Source: CAYFQB01 sp964345225
Lineage (GTDB): Bacteria > Nitrospirota > Thermodesulfovibrionia > Thermodesulfovibrionales > UBA6898
NCBI GenBank assembly: GCA_964345225.1
Contig: CAYFQB010000060.1
Coordinates: 1 to 36,864, forward strand
DNA length: 36,864 bases
Reading direction: 5' to 3'
Both the position numbers and the translations under genes were made by a program. The notes beneath the pieces are model-generated. The model was given only the letters and a program-made list of their open reading frames with translations, was not told where the DNA came from and did not search any database. Shown here piece after piece: positions 16,615 through 23,860 of the stretch. The number at the start of each line of letters is the position of its first letter. The stretch's first letter is position 1.

Positions 16615-17790
16615 ATGCATGAATTCAACAGGATTAAAAGACTTCCGCCATATGTATTTGCCATTGTTAATAATCTTAAAATGGAGGCAAGGAGAAGAGG
16701 CGAGGATATTATTGATCTTGGTATGGGCAATCCTGACGGCGCTACGCCCAAGCATATTGTTGACAAATTGATAGAAGCTGCAAAAAAGCCGAAAAATCAC
16801 AGATATTCTGCATCAAAAGGAATTACCCATTTAAGGATGGCCATATGCGAATGGTATAAAAGGAGATATGACATTAAACTGGACTCTGAAACAGAGGCTG
16901 TTGCAACTATTGGTTCAAAAGAGGGATTGTCCCACCTTGTACTTGCAACGGTATCGCCTGGCGACATTGTAATGACCCCAACCCCTGCGTACCCGATACA
17001 TCCTTACAGTGTAATTATTGCCGGAGGCGAGGTAATGACGATCCCTATTGGTCCCGGGATAGACTTTTTTAACGAGATGGAAAAGGCTTATAAGAATACG
17101 TGGCCGAGACCTAAGATGCTGATAATAAACTTTCCGCATAACCCGACCACCCAGGTTATTGAAGGTCTCGACTTTTTCAAGAAGGTCGCAGATTTTGCAA
17201 AAAAGAATAAAATAATTGTTCTGCATGACCTTGCATATGCAGATCTGGTGTTTGACGGATACAAGGCACCAAGTTTTCTGCAGGTTCCCGGTGCCAAGGA
17301 TATCGGAGTTGAGTTCTTTTCCATGACTAAAAGTTATTGTATGCCTGGCTGGCGGGTGGGTTTTTGTGTTGGGAACAAGGAAATAGTCGGAGCACTTATC
17401 AAAATAAAGAGTTATCTTGATTATGGCATGTTCCAGCCTATTCAGATTGCCAGTATAATCGCTCTTCGCGGCCCTCAGGATTGTGTGGAGGAGATATGCA
17501 GGGTTTACGAACGGAGAAGAAATGTTCTGATTAAAGGGCTAAGTCAGGCTGGATGGAAAGTGGAACCTCCTAAAGCAACAATGTTTGTATGGGCAGAGAT
17601 ACCAGATTCGTTTAAGAAGATGGGTTCGCTTGAATTCTGCAAACTTCTTATAAAAAAGGGCGGGGTAGCTGTCTCCCCAGGGATAGGTTTTGGAGAAGGT
17701 GGTGACAACTACGTCAGATTTGCCCTTGTTGAGAACGAACACAGGATAAGACAGGCAACAAGGGGAATCAAGAGGGTTTTAAACAGATGA
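16615..17790 (+). CDS. alaC: PLP-dependent class I aminotransferase, AlaC type (glutamate-pyruvate)
   Basis: 391 residues from the ATG at 16615. AGGAG at 16599-16603 is 11 bases upstream of this ATG but only two from an alternative ATG at 16606. MHEFNRIKRLPPYVF is the characteristic AlaC/YfdZ opening. The active-site Lys is in SMTKSYCMPGWRVGF (Lys239), with NFPHNPT and the phosphate-binding Arg present. AlaC makes alanine from pyruvate and glutamate; related proteins include LL-diaminopimelate aminotransferase, so other amino-group acceptors are possible. The stop overlaps the hom start by four bases (ATGA), a pairing that fits amino-acid biosynthesis. Confidence 0.9.
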   Translation: MHEFNRIKRLPPYVFAIVNNLKMEARRRGEDIIDLGMGNPDGATPKHIVDKLIEAAKKPKNHRYSASKGITHLRMAICEWYKRRYDIKLDSETEAVATIGSKEGLSHLVLATVSPGDIVMTPTPAYPIHPYSVIIAGGEVMTIPIGPGIDFFNEMEKAYKNTWPRPKMLIINFPHNPTTQVIEGLDFFKKVADFAKKNKIIVLHDLAYADLVFDGYKAPSFLQVPGAKDIGVEFFSMTKSYCMPGWRVGFCVGNKEIVGALIKIKSYLDYGMFQPIQIASIIALRGPQDCVEEICRVYERRRNVLIKGLSQAGWKVEPPKATMFVWAEIPDSFKKMGSLEFCKLLIKKGGVAVSPGIGFGEGGDNYVRFALVENEHRIRQATRGIKRVLNR

Positions 17791-19085
17791 TTAATGTTGG
17801 AATTATCGGTTTTGGAACAGTAGGAACAGGAACAGTAAAAATTCTCCTTAATAATAAGAGCCTTTTGAAGGCTAGGACAGGTATAAACATCAATCTTAAA
17901 AAGATTGCGGATATCGATATCGGGAAGTTAAAGGGTATAAAGTTGCCTAAGGCTATTTTTACAAAAAATGCAGAGGAACTTATAAATGATCCCGAAATCG
18001 ATATTATTGTTGAACTGATAGGTGGGACTGATATCGCAAAGAAATATATACTTAAATCCATCAGGAAAGGAAAGCACGTTGTAACTGCAAATAAGGCGTT
18101 GCTCGCTACCAGCGGAATTGAGATATTCAAGGCTGCTGAGCATGCAAATGTCGAGGTAGGATTTGAGGCTTCTGTTGCAGGAGGTATACCGATTATTAGA
18201 GTTATAAGGGAAGGGCTCATTGCGAACAGAATAAAAGCTGTATACGGGATAATAAATGGCACGACAAACTACATTCTTACAAAGATGTCGTATGAAAAGT
18301 TAGAGTTTGCCGATGTTCTTAAAGAGGCACAGATGCTGGGTTATGCCGAAGCAGATCCTACTTATGACATTCAGGGCATTGATTCTGCTCACAAGCTGAC
18401 TTTACTTGCATCGCTCTCATACGGTACGCAATTCAGTCTTAAGGACGTTTACTGTGAGGGTATTTCATGGATATCTCCGATGGATATAGAATTCGCCCTT
18501 GAACTTGGATATAAGCTGAAGCTTCTTGCTATTGCCAAAGAGACAGGCGGAAGGATTGAACTAAGGGTTCATCCAACAATGATTCCAGAGGAATATCTTA
18601 TTTCAAAAGTTGACGGGGTTTATAATGCAATTTATGTTAAGGGTGACTCTGTGGGCTCCACGCTCTATTATGGGAGGGGTGCAGGAGACATGCCGACAGG
18701 AAGTGCTGTTGTCAGCGATATAGTGGATATTGCACGAAACATAATGAATAATATATCAGGGAGATTGCCTATTATTGCAAAGTACCAAAAGCCAAAGAAT
18801 TTGATGAAGATGGATGAAGTTATGTCAATGTACTATTTCAGATTTTCTGCAATTGATAAGCCAGGTGTTCTTTCAAAGATTTCAGGCATATTCGGAAAAC
18901 ACAACATTAGCATAGCATCGGTTATTCAGAAGGGCAGGCGCGTGGGGAAGGCAGTACCGCTTGTTCTTCTTAGTCACAAGGCAAAAGAGAAAAACGTCAT
19001 AAGTGCAGTTAAGAAGATAAACAGATTACCGGTTGTTGCCGGTAAAACAATATTCATAAGAGTGGAAGGGAAAGAAAAAGAATAG
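17787..19085 (+). CDS. hom: Homoserine dehydrogenase (with C-terminal ACT domain)
   Basis: 432 residues. An N-terminal NAD(P)-binding Rossmann fold (GIIGFGTVGTGTVKIL) and VTANKALLA lead into the catalytic domain with INGTTNYILTKM and EAQMLGYAEADPTYDIQGID. An ACT domain spans about 350-430 (AIDKPGVLSKISGIFGKHNI), usually the site of threonine feedback control. The enzyme reduces aspartate semialdehyde to homoserine for threonine and methionine. It is translationally coupled to the aminotransferase upstream. No aspartate kinase or threonine synthase follows; a repeat-filled gap does. Confidence 0.97.
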   Translation: MINVGIIGFGTVGTGTVKILLNNKSLLKARTGININLKKIADIDIGKLKGIKLPKAIFTKNAEELINDPEIDIIVELIGGTDIAKKYILKSIRKGKHVVTANKALLATSGIEIFKAAEHANVEVGFEASVAGGIPIIRVIREGLIANRIKAVYGIINGTTNYILTKMSYEKLEFADVLKEAQMLGYAEADPTYDIQGIDSAHKLTLLASLSYGTQFSLKDVYCEGISWISPMDIEFALELGYKLKLLAIAKETGGRIELRVHPTMIPEEYLISKVDGVYNAIYVKGDSVGSTLYYGRGAGDMPTGSAVVSDIVDIARNIMNNISGRLPIIAKYQKPKNLMKMDEVMSMYYFRFSAIDKPGVLSKISGIFGKHNISIASVIQKGRRVGKAVPLVLLSHKAKEKNVISAVKKINRLPVVAGKTIFIRVEGKEKE

Positions 19086-19098
19086 CCTGCAGTAAATA

Positions 19099-19139
19099 GT
19101 TTGTTTGTTTTCTCTAGTTTCTCTGGTTTATTTGGTTTA
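19099..19139 (+). repeat. Degenerate 9-base-period GTTT array
   Basis: Short units led by GTTT: GTTTTCTCTA, GTTTCTCTG, GTTTATTTG, GTTTAAGG. They begin 14 bases after the hom stop. Similar units form the hairpin at 22106-22166. The 386-bp gap 19086-19471 otherwise holds heptad array B and no believable gene; a 63-codon ORF at 19216 is mostly translated repeat. Confidence 0.5.
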
Positions 19140-19292
19140 AGGACAATTTAATTCTCCAAATTGGAATTGAGCTGCGCCCCCAGTTAAATAAAAATATAAT
19201 GACAATTAACGGGGCATGCTTGAATTTAATGCTTCGCATTGGAAGATAGCCTTCGGCTGGAATAGATATATTTATATAGTTTATTTGGTCAT

Positions 19293-19383
19293 TTACTTCT
19301 TACTGCATACTGCTTACTCCCTACTTCATACTTTTTATTCATTTTTCTTTTCGCCATGCTCCCTGCTCCTAGCACCCTGCTTT
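19293..19383 (+). repeat. Degenerate 7-base-period array B
   Basis: Thirteen consecutive 7-base units without phase loss: TTACTTC, TTACTGC, ATACTGC, TTACTCC, CTACTTC, ATACTTT, TTATTCA, TTTTTCT, TTTCGCC, ATGCTCC, CTGCTCC, TAGCACC, CTGCTTT. The order of unit types (TTACTxC, then T-rich, then xxxCGCC, then ATGCTCC) recurs in arrays C and D. Confidence 0.8.
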
Positions 19384-19471
19384 AGGGAATATACTAATTT
19401 TTTCTAATACAATGTAAAATATACATAAAAATATAGAAAGCTGAATAGGTAATGTTTAATAAGAGGTGACC

Positions 19472-19717
19472 ATGGAAGAAATTAATCCTGATAAAAGTAT
19501 CAATATAAAGGGCCTTGTATGTCCATATACATTTGTGAAAGCTAAGCTTGCAATAGAATCAATGGAGGTTGGGGAGGTACTGGAGATTATTCTTGATTAT
19601 GAAGAGGCATCGAGAAGTATTCCGAAATCAATGGAAGACCACGGGCAGGCCGTTTTAAAGGTTGAAAAGATAAATGACAAAGACTGGCTGTTGCTTATAA
19701 GAAAGGATAAGGATTAG
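19472..19717 (+). CDS. TusA-like sulfurtransferase (CPxT variant)
   Basis: 81 residues from the ATG at 19472, preceded by AGAGGTG; a GTG at 19466 lies in the ribosome site itself. The fold pattern is that of TusA/SirA: GLVCPYTFVKAKLAIESM, with the active Cys17 kept but CPxP replaced by CPYT. A CPxTFVK subgroup linked with E1-like and JAMM genes is known to me from other anaerobe genomes. TusA proteins carry persulfide sulfur for thiolation or cofactor synthesis. The stop shares one base with the GTG start of the next gene, so the pair is translationally coupled. Confidence 0.85.
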   Translation: MEEINPDKSINIKGLVCPYTFVKAKLAIESMEVGEVLEIILDYEEASRSIPKSMEDHGQAVLKVEKINDKDWLLLIRKDKD

Positions 19718-20520
19718 TGGATTTTACAGATGAACAGATATTGCGTTACAGCAGACATATAATACTCCCTGAAGTCGGGGGAAAGGGTCAGGCAAAGATT
19801 GCTAACTCAAAGGTATTTATAGTCGGTGCAGGCGGGCTTGGCTGTCCGGTTGGCTATTACCTTACGGCAGCAGGGGTTGGCACTATAGCTGTAATAGACA
19901 GCGATATTGTGGAGGTAAGTAACCTGCAGAGACAGATTGCTCATAGTGTTAACACAATAGGATTGCCAAAGGCTGATTCTGCTAAAAAAACCTTTGAGGC
20001 ATTGAACCCCGATGTCAATGTTGTTGCTATTAAAGAAAGGATTTCAAAGGACAATATCATCGATTTAATAAAAGATTATGATATTGTTGTTGATGGCAGT
20101 GATAACTTCCCCACAAGATACCTTGTTAATGATGCATGCGTTATGTCAAAAAAAACACTTGTTAGCGGGGCAATTCTCAGATTTGAAGGACAGGTTACCA
20201 CGATAATGCCCGGTGATGGGCCATGCTATAGATGTCTCTTCGAAGAGCCGCCTCCTCCTGGTCTTGTGCCATCATGCCAGGAAGCAGGAGTGCTCGGTGT
20301 ACTGCCCGGAGTTATCGGAGGACTCCAGGCTACAGAGGTTCTTAAACTGATTATTGGAAAAGGGGACATTCTTAAAGGGGAACTCCTGATATTCAATGCC
20401 CTGAAGGCAACTTTCAGAAAGGTGAAAGTCCCAAGAAATCCTGCATGCCCCTTATGTGGAAAAAACCCGACAATTACTGAACTTATTGACTACGACGAAG
20501 GGTACTGTACAACGCAGTGA
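19717..20520 (+). CDS. MoeB/ThiF/HesA-type E1-like adenylyltransferase
   Basis: 267 residues, GTG start. The nucleotide-binding GAGGLGCP is at 37-44, followed by DSDIVEVSNLQRQ with the Arg used in adenylation. Zinc cysteines are CYRC (170, 173) and CPLC (244, 247). Cys187, in PSCQEAGVLGVLPGVIG, is in the catalytic-cysteine region. Such enzymes adenylate the C-terminal Gly-Gly of ubiquitin-like sulfur carriers (MoaD, ThiS, CysO) before sulfur loading. No carrier gene is present in this cluster. It acts with the TusA-like protein upstream and the JAMM peptidase downstream in a sulfur-transfer route; MoeB versus ThiF function cannot be separated by sequence alone. Confidence 0.9.
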   Translation: MDFTDEQILRYSRHIILPEVGGKGQAKIANSKVFIVGAGGLGCPVGYYLTAAGVGTIAVIDSDIVEVSNLQRQIAHSVNTIGLPKADSAKKTFEALNPDVNVVAIKERISKDNIIDLIKDYDIVVDGSDNFPTRYLVNDACVMSKKTLVSGAILRFEGQVTTIMPGDGPCYRCLFEEPPPPGLVPSCQEAGVLGVLPGVIGGLQATEVLKLIIGKGDILKGELLIFNALKATFRKVKVPRNPACPLCGKNPTITELIDYDEGYCTTQ

Positions 20521-20583
20521 TTATCACCCAACAAATATGATTAATTTTCAAAAAAAATACCTCGAATCCCGAAAAGGGGCGTT

Positions 20584-20632
20584 GTCCCGTAGGCGAGAAG
20601 CTACGTTGCGGCCTCGCCGCTTTACTCGGGAC
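20584..20632. repeat. GC-rich hairpin element between the E1-like and JAMM genes
   Basis: GTCCC and GGGAC close the stem, with GGCGAG/CTCGCC inside. It stands out in an AT-rich background. Just upstream is ATCCCGAAAAGGGG. The 166-bp gap also gives a 72-codon ORF (20456-20674) that lacks protein character. Similar CCCGA/TCGGG hairpins occur in both MITE-like elements. Confidence 0.5.
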
Positions 20633-20686
20633 TTTACGTCCTTGAACCCTTTTTATCAACTATTTTGGAGATGATCCATAGACCTT

Positions 20687-21142
20687 ATGAGTAAGCTTAT
20701 TATATCTAATGACCTGCTCGATAAGATTGTATCACACTGCAAGTCTGTATATCCGATAGAAGCATGCGGAATACTTGTTGGGAAAAACAGAGTTATAGAG
20801 AGTATCTATGAGATGACCAATATAGAAAATTCAACAGTAAGCTATATGATGGATCCTGAGGAACAGTTTCGTATTATGAAAGTGATAAGGAATGACGGCA
20901 ATGATATGGTTGCGGTATATCATTCACATCCGTATTTCTCTGCATACCCATCGGCAAGAGATGTAGAGCTTGCCTTCTATTCTGATTCTGCCTATGTCAT
21001 AGTAAGCCTTGCAGAGAAAGACAAACCGGAGATTAAGGCATTTGAGATTGTTGAGGGAAATGTATCCGAGATTAAGATAGAAGTAAGGAGTAAAACGCAT
21101 AGCGCGGGGGGCAGGGAGCAAAGCGAAAAAAATAAGAAGTAG
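20687..21142 (+). CDS. JAMM/MPN+ metallopeptidase (Mec/RadC-like desampylase family)
   Basis: 151 residues. The zinc site is complete: Glu25 (EACGILVG), His79 and His81 (YHSHP), then Ser89 and Asp92 (PSARD), i.e. E...HxHx7SxxD. Stand-alone bacterial JAMM proteins such as Mec cleave peptides or amino acids from the C-terminus of ubiquitin-like sulfur carriers, which fits the E1-like gene before it. The last 20 residues (about 132-151) are encoded by a 7-base-period repeat array and end in a unit that supplies the TAG stop, so the natural domain probably ends near residue 131. The ATG has no close ribosome site; GGAG is 18 bases upstream. Confidence 0.88.
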   Translation: MSKLIISNDLLDKIVSHCKSVYPIEACGILVGKNRVIESIYEMTNIENSTVSYMMDPEEQFRIMKVIRNDGNDMVAVYHSHPYFSAYPSARDVELAFYSDSAYVIVSLAEKDKPEIKAFEIVEGNVSEIKIEVRSKTHSAGGREQSEKNKK

Positions 21143-21156
21143 GAACTAGGGAGTAA
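21080..21156 (-). repeat. Degenerate 7-base-period array D, overlapping a gene end
   Basis: Plus-strand units are GAAGTAA, GGAGTAA, AACGCAT, AGCGCGG, GGGGCAG, GGAGCAA, AGCGAAA, AAAATAA, GAAGTAG, GAACTAG, GGAGTAA. These are reverse complements of the unit types in arrays B and C. The JAMM stop is the TAG at 21140-21142. A short hairpin motif (GCTC-AGTC-GAGC) follows at about 21170-21181. Confidence 0.78.
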
Positions 21157-21239
21157 GCAGACTTCGGCGAGCTCAGTCGAGCCGTAGGCAGTAAAAAAAA
21201 ATAGGTATAGATAAAGGTATAGGCAAAGGTAATTGTATA

Positions 21240-22022
21240 TCAGGGATATTTGATCTGTAGCCTCTGAATTCCTGTTGCTTTACCGGTATTATTGTTTATC
21301 TCAATAACAACTGCTGATAAAATACCCTCTCCTTTTGCAGTTTCGAATCTTACGGGCATGTTTGTCAAAAAACGCTTTATTATCTGTTCAATATCAATAC
21401 CTATAACTGAATTTGCAGGCCCTGTCATGCCTACATCAGTGATATAAGCGGTGCCGTTCGGCAAAACTTTTTCATCAGCAGTCTGCACATGTGTATGAGT
21501 CCCGATTACAGCGCTTGCTTTGCCATCAACAAAGTATCCGAAGGCAATTTTTTCAGAGGTTGCCTCTGCATGGAAATCTATAATGATGATATTGGTCTCT
21601 TTTGCCAGATTATCCAGGGCTTCCTTTGTGGTTCTGAAAGGGCAGTCATTATTCGGCATGAAAACCCTGCCTGCAATATTTAAGACAGCAACTTTTATTC
21701 CATTTGGTGAATTAAAAACTATACTGCCATAACCAGGGGTGCCAGGGGGATAATTTAGCGGTCTTAAGATGCGGTTTTCTTTTGATATGTAGCTAATAAT
21801 ATCTTTTTTATCCCATACATGATTGCCTGTTGTTATTATATGAACCCCCATTCTTAATATCTCTGAAACAAGGGATTCTGTTAAGCCAAAACCTCCGGCT
21901 ATGTTTTCACCGTTTGCAATCACAATGTCAATTTTATACTTATCTGTTAGTTTCGGCAGAAGAGACTTAACTGCTGACCTGCCGACTTTTCCAACGATAT
22001 CTCCGATAAAAAGTAATTTCAT
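21240..22022 (-). CDS. ymdB: YmdB-type metallophosphoesterase
   Basis: 260 residues matching the TIGR00282/YmdB family: MKLLFIGDIVGKVGR, ANGENIAGGFG, GNHVWDKK, DFHAEATSEK and GTHTHVQTAD carry the di-metal ligands. Bacillus YmdB is a 2',3'-cyclic nucleotide phosphodiesterase that affects biofilm and motility; related Deinococcus protein DR1281 has similar activity. It lies downstream of rny on the same strand, the conserved order seen in Firmicutes and many others, which suggests a link with RNA turnover. Here 275 bp of repeats separate the two genes. Confidence 0.93.
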   Translation of the reverse strand: MKLLFIGDIVGKVGRSAVKSLLPKLTDKYKIDIVIANGENIAGGFGLTESLVSEILRMGVHIITTGNHVWDKKDIISYISKENRILRPLNYPPGTPGYGSIVFNSPNGIKVAVLNIAGRVFMPNNDCPFRTTKEALDNLAKETNIIIIDFHAEATSEKIAFGYFVDGKASAVIGTHTHVQTADEKVLPNGTAYITDVGMTGPANSVIGIDIEQIIKRFLTNMPVRFETAKGEGILSAVVIEINNNTGKATGIQRLQIKYP

Positions 22023-22105
22023 AGTGAATATTTCTCACTTATTATTTATTGCTAACTAAAGGCTACTTCAGTCTTAACGACACAGGTATCGTAATCTGGT
22101 TTGTC

Positions 22106-22166
22106 TTGTTTGTTTATCTAGTTTATCCGTTTTCAACTAAAGAAAACAAAGAAACTAAACAAACAA
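22106..22166. repeat. 61-nt hairpin made of 9-base GTTT units between rny and ymdB
   Basis: The left arm, TTGTTTGTTTATCTAGTTT and then GTTTTC, pairs with GAAAAC and then AAACTAAACAAACAA around a 7-nt loop (AACTAAA), with only a small internal mismatch. The stem is about 25 bp and AT-rich. It could act in transcripts of rny-ymdB as a processing or partial termination site. Confidence 0.65.
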
Positions 22167-22196
22167 AAGAACTATTGTTGCTTAGCCTTTCAGTGC

Positions 22197-22294
22197 CTAC
22201 TGCTTACTTCCTACTCCTTACACCTCACTTTTTTAGCTTTGCGCTCTGCGCCATGCTCCCAGCTCTTTACGTCTCACGTCCAACGTCTTCAATT
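22197..22294 (+). repeat. Degenerate 7-base-period array C
   Basis: Fourteen units in phase: CTACTGC, TTACTTC, CTACTCC, TTACACC, TCACTTT, TTTAGCT, TTGCGCT, CTGCGCC, ATGCTCC, CAGCTCT, TTACGTC, TCACGTC, CAACGTC, TTCAATT. The array stops three bases short of the rny stop codon (22298-22300). Confidence 0.8.
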
Positions 22295-22297
22295 GAA

Positions 22298-23860
22298 CTA
22301 TTTGGCATATTCCACATATCTTGATTCCCTTATAACAGTGACTTTTACTTGACCCGGATATGACATTTCAGATTCGATTTTTGTAGCAAGATCGCGAGCA
22401 ATCATTGATGATATTTCATCGGTTATGTCCTCTGGTTTAACTATAATCCTTATCTCCCTGCCTGCCTGTATTGCATAGCATTTATCAACACCTTTGAATG
22501 AAAGTGCCATCTGTTCAAGCTTTTCGAGCCGTTTCAGGTAATTTTCGATGCTTTCTCTTCTTACACCGGGTCTGGCAGCAGAAAGGGCATCTGCAGCTGC
22601 AACCAGAGCAGCTTCGACCGTATTAGGATCACCATCTCCGTGATGCACCAGAATAGCGTTTATTACTTTTGAGTTTTCACCGTATTTGCGTGCCAAGCTT
22701 GCACCTATTTCCTGGTGGGAGCCTTCAGTTTCATGGTTAATCGCCTTCCCAACGTCATGCAGAAGACCTGATCTTTTTGCAAGCTTGGTATCTACTCTGA
22801 GCTCACTGGCCATTATCCCAGAGAAATATGCTACTTCACGGGAGTGTTGGAGGACATTCTGGCCGTAGGAAGTTCTGTATTTGAGTCTGCCGAGAAGCTT
22901 TATGAGTTCATGGTGGATGCCTGAAAGTCCTAGTTCAAAAATACACTTTTCACCTTCTTCTTTAATATTCAAATCAATCTCTTTTTTAACTTTTTCTACA
23001 ATTTCTTCAATTCTTGTCGGGTGAATACGGCCGTCTGTAATAAGACGTTCGAGGGAAAGCCTTGCAATTTCACGTCTCACCGGGTCAAATGCTGAAAGCG
23101 TTACCATCTCCGGTGTATCATCAACTATAAGATCGACTCCTGTGGCTGCCTCAAGTGCTCTTATATTCCTTCCCTCCCTGCCTATAATCCTGCCTTTCAT
23201 TTCATCATTTGGAAGGCTGACCGCAGTTATAGTAGCATCAGCAACATAATCACTGGCATAGCGCTGAATCGCAAGCCCTATTATCTCCTTGCTTTTTTTA
23301 TCAGCGGTCTCACTTGCTTCGTCCTCTATCTTTTTTACAAGTTTTGCAATCTCGAAAGTTGCTTCTTCATGGGTACGTTTGAGAATTTCCTGCTTAGCCT
23401 CTTCAGTGGTTATTCCAGACAGCTTTTCGAGTAATTGTATTTGTTCTTTGAGGATATTGTTATAACGATTTTCTTTTTCATTTAATGAACGCTCCTTATT
23501 GTTATATTCTTTCTCTCTTTTACTCAAATCATGTTCGCGTTTTTCAATTTGATCGAATTTCTTTTCAAAAGACTCTTCCTTTTGCCTGAGTCTTCTCTCA
23601 AGATGATTCAACTCGGAACGCCTTTCTTTTAATTCCTTTTCCACATCCATCTTGGCCTGATATACGATATCCTTGGCTTCCAGTGAGGCCTCTTTTTTAA
23701 TGGATTCAGCTTCTTTTAGGGAGTCCTCTCTTATCTTTTTCTTTTCTATTTCGATAGAGTTCCTTTGATTTTTTAAGGCACTCTTGTAAATAAGACTTAA
23801 AATCAGGCCAATCAAAATCCCGGTACTGATTGAGACTAACAAATAGAGTGGTTCATTCAT
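22298..23860 (-). CDS. rny: Ribonuclease Y
   Basis: 520 residues from the ATG at 23860, which has AGGAGG ten bases upstream; the frame is open 16 codons further, but that start lacks a ribosome site. An N-terminal membrane helix (about 5-25) is followed by a long charged coiled coil to about 190. A KH domain has GRIIGREGRNIRALE, an HD domain has GLLHDVGKAINHE, and the C-terminal end is YPGQVKVTVIRESRYVEYAK. It starts mRNA decay by endonucleolytic cleavage at the inner membrane. It overlaps the end of rarA by eight bases. Confidence 0.96.
   Translation of the reverse strand: MNEPLYLLVSISTGILIGLILSLIYKSALKNQRNSIEIEKKKIREDSLKEAESIKKEASLEAKDIVYQAKMDVEKELKERRSELNHLERRLRQKEESFEKKFDQIEKREHDLSKREKEYNNKERSLNEKENRYNNILKEQIQLLEKLSGITTEEAKQEILKRTHEEATFEIAKLVKKIEDEASETADKKSKEIIGLAIQRYASDYVADATITAVSLPNDEMKGRIIGREGRNIRALEAATGVDLIVDDTPEMVTLSAFDPVRREIARLSLERLITDGRIHPTRIEEIVEKVKKEIDLNIKEEGEKCIFELGLSGIHHELIKLLGRLKYRTSYGQNVLQHSREVAYFSGIMASELRVDTKLAKRSGLLHDVGKAINHETEGSHQEIGASLARKYGENSKVINAILVHHGDGDPNTVEAALVAAADALSAARPGVRRESIENYLKRLEKLEQMALSFKGVDKCYAIQAGREIRIIVKPEDITDEISSMIARDLATKIESEMSYPGQVKVTVIRESRYVEYAK

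Noticed and set aside
17768..18262. 164-codon minus-strand hydrophobic ORF
   Set aside because: Antisense shadow of the homoserine dehydrogenase NAD-binding domain.
19216..19407. 63-codon hydrophobic ORF
   Set aside because: Mostly translated heptad array B; Leu/Tyr/Ser-rich low complexity.
20456..20674. Possible hidden small carrier protein between E1-like and JAMM genes
   Set aside because: The 72-codon frame starts inside the E1-like gene, is Arg-rich from the palindrome, lacks a beta-grasp pattern and does not end in Gly-Gly.
19293..22294. CRISPR array from the repeated short units
   Set aside because: Units are 7 bases with no spacers and no cas genes; not a CRISPR pattern.
22049..22324. 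91-codon plus-strand ORF
   Set aside because: Translated hairpin and heptad array C; overlaps the 3' end of rny on the other strand.
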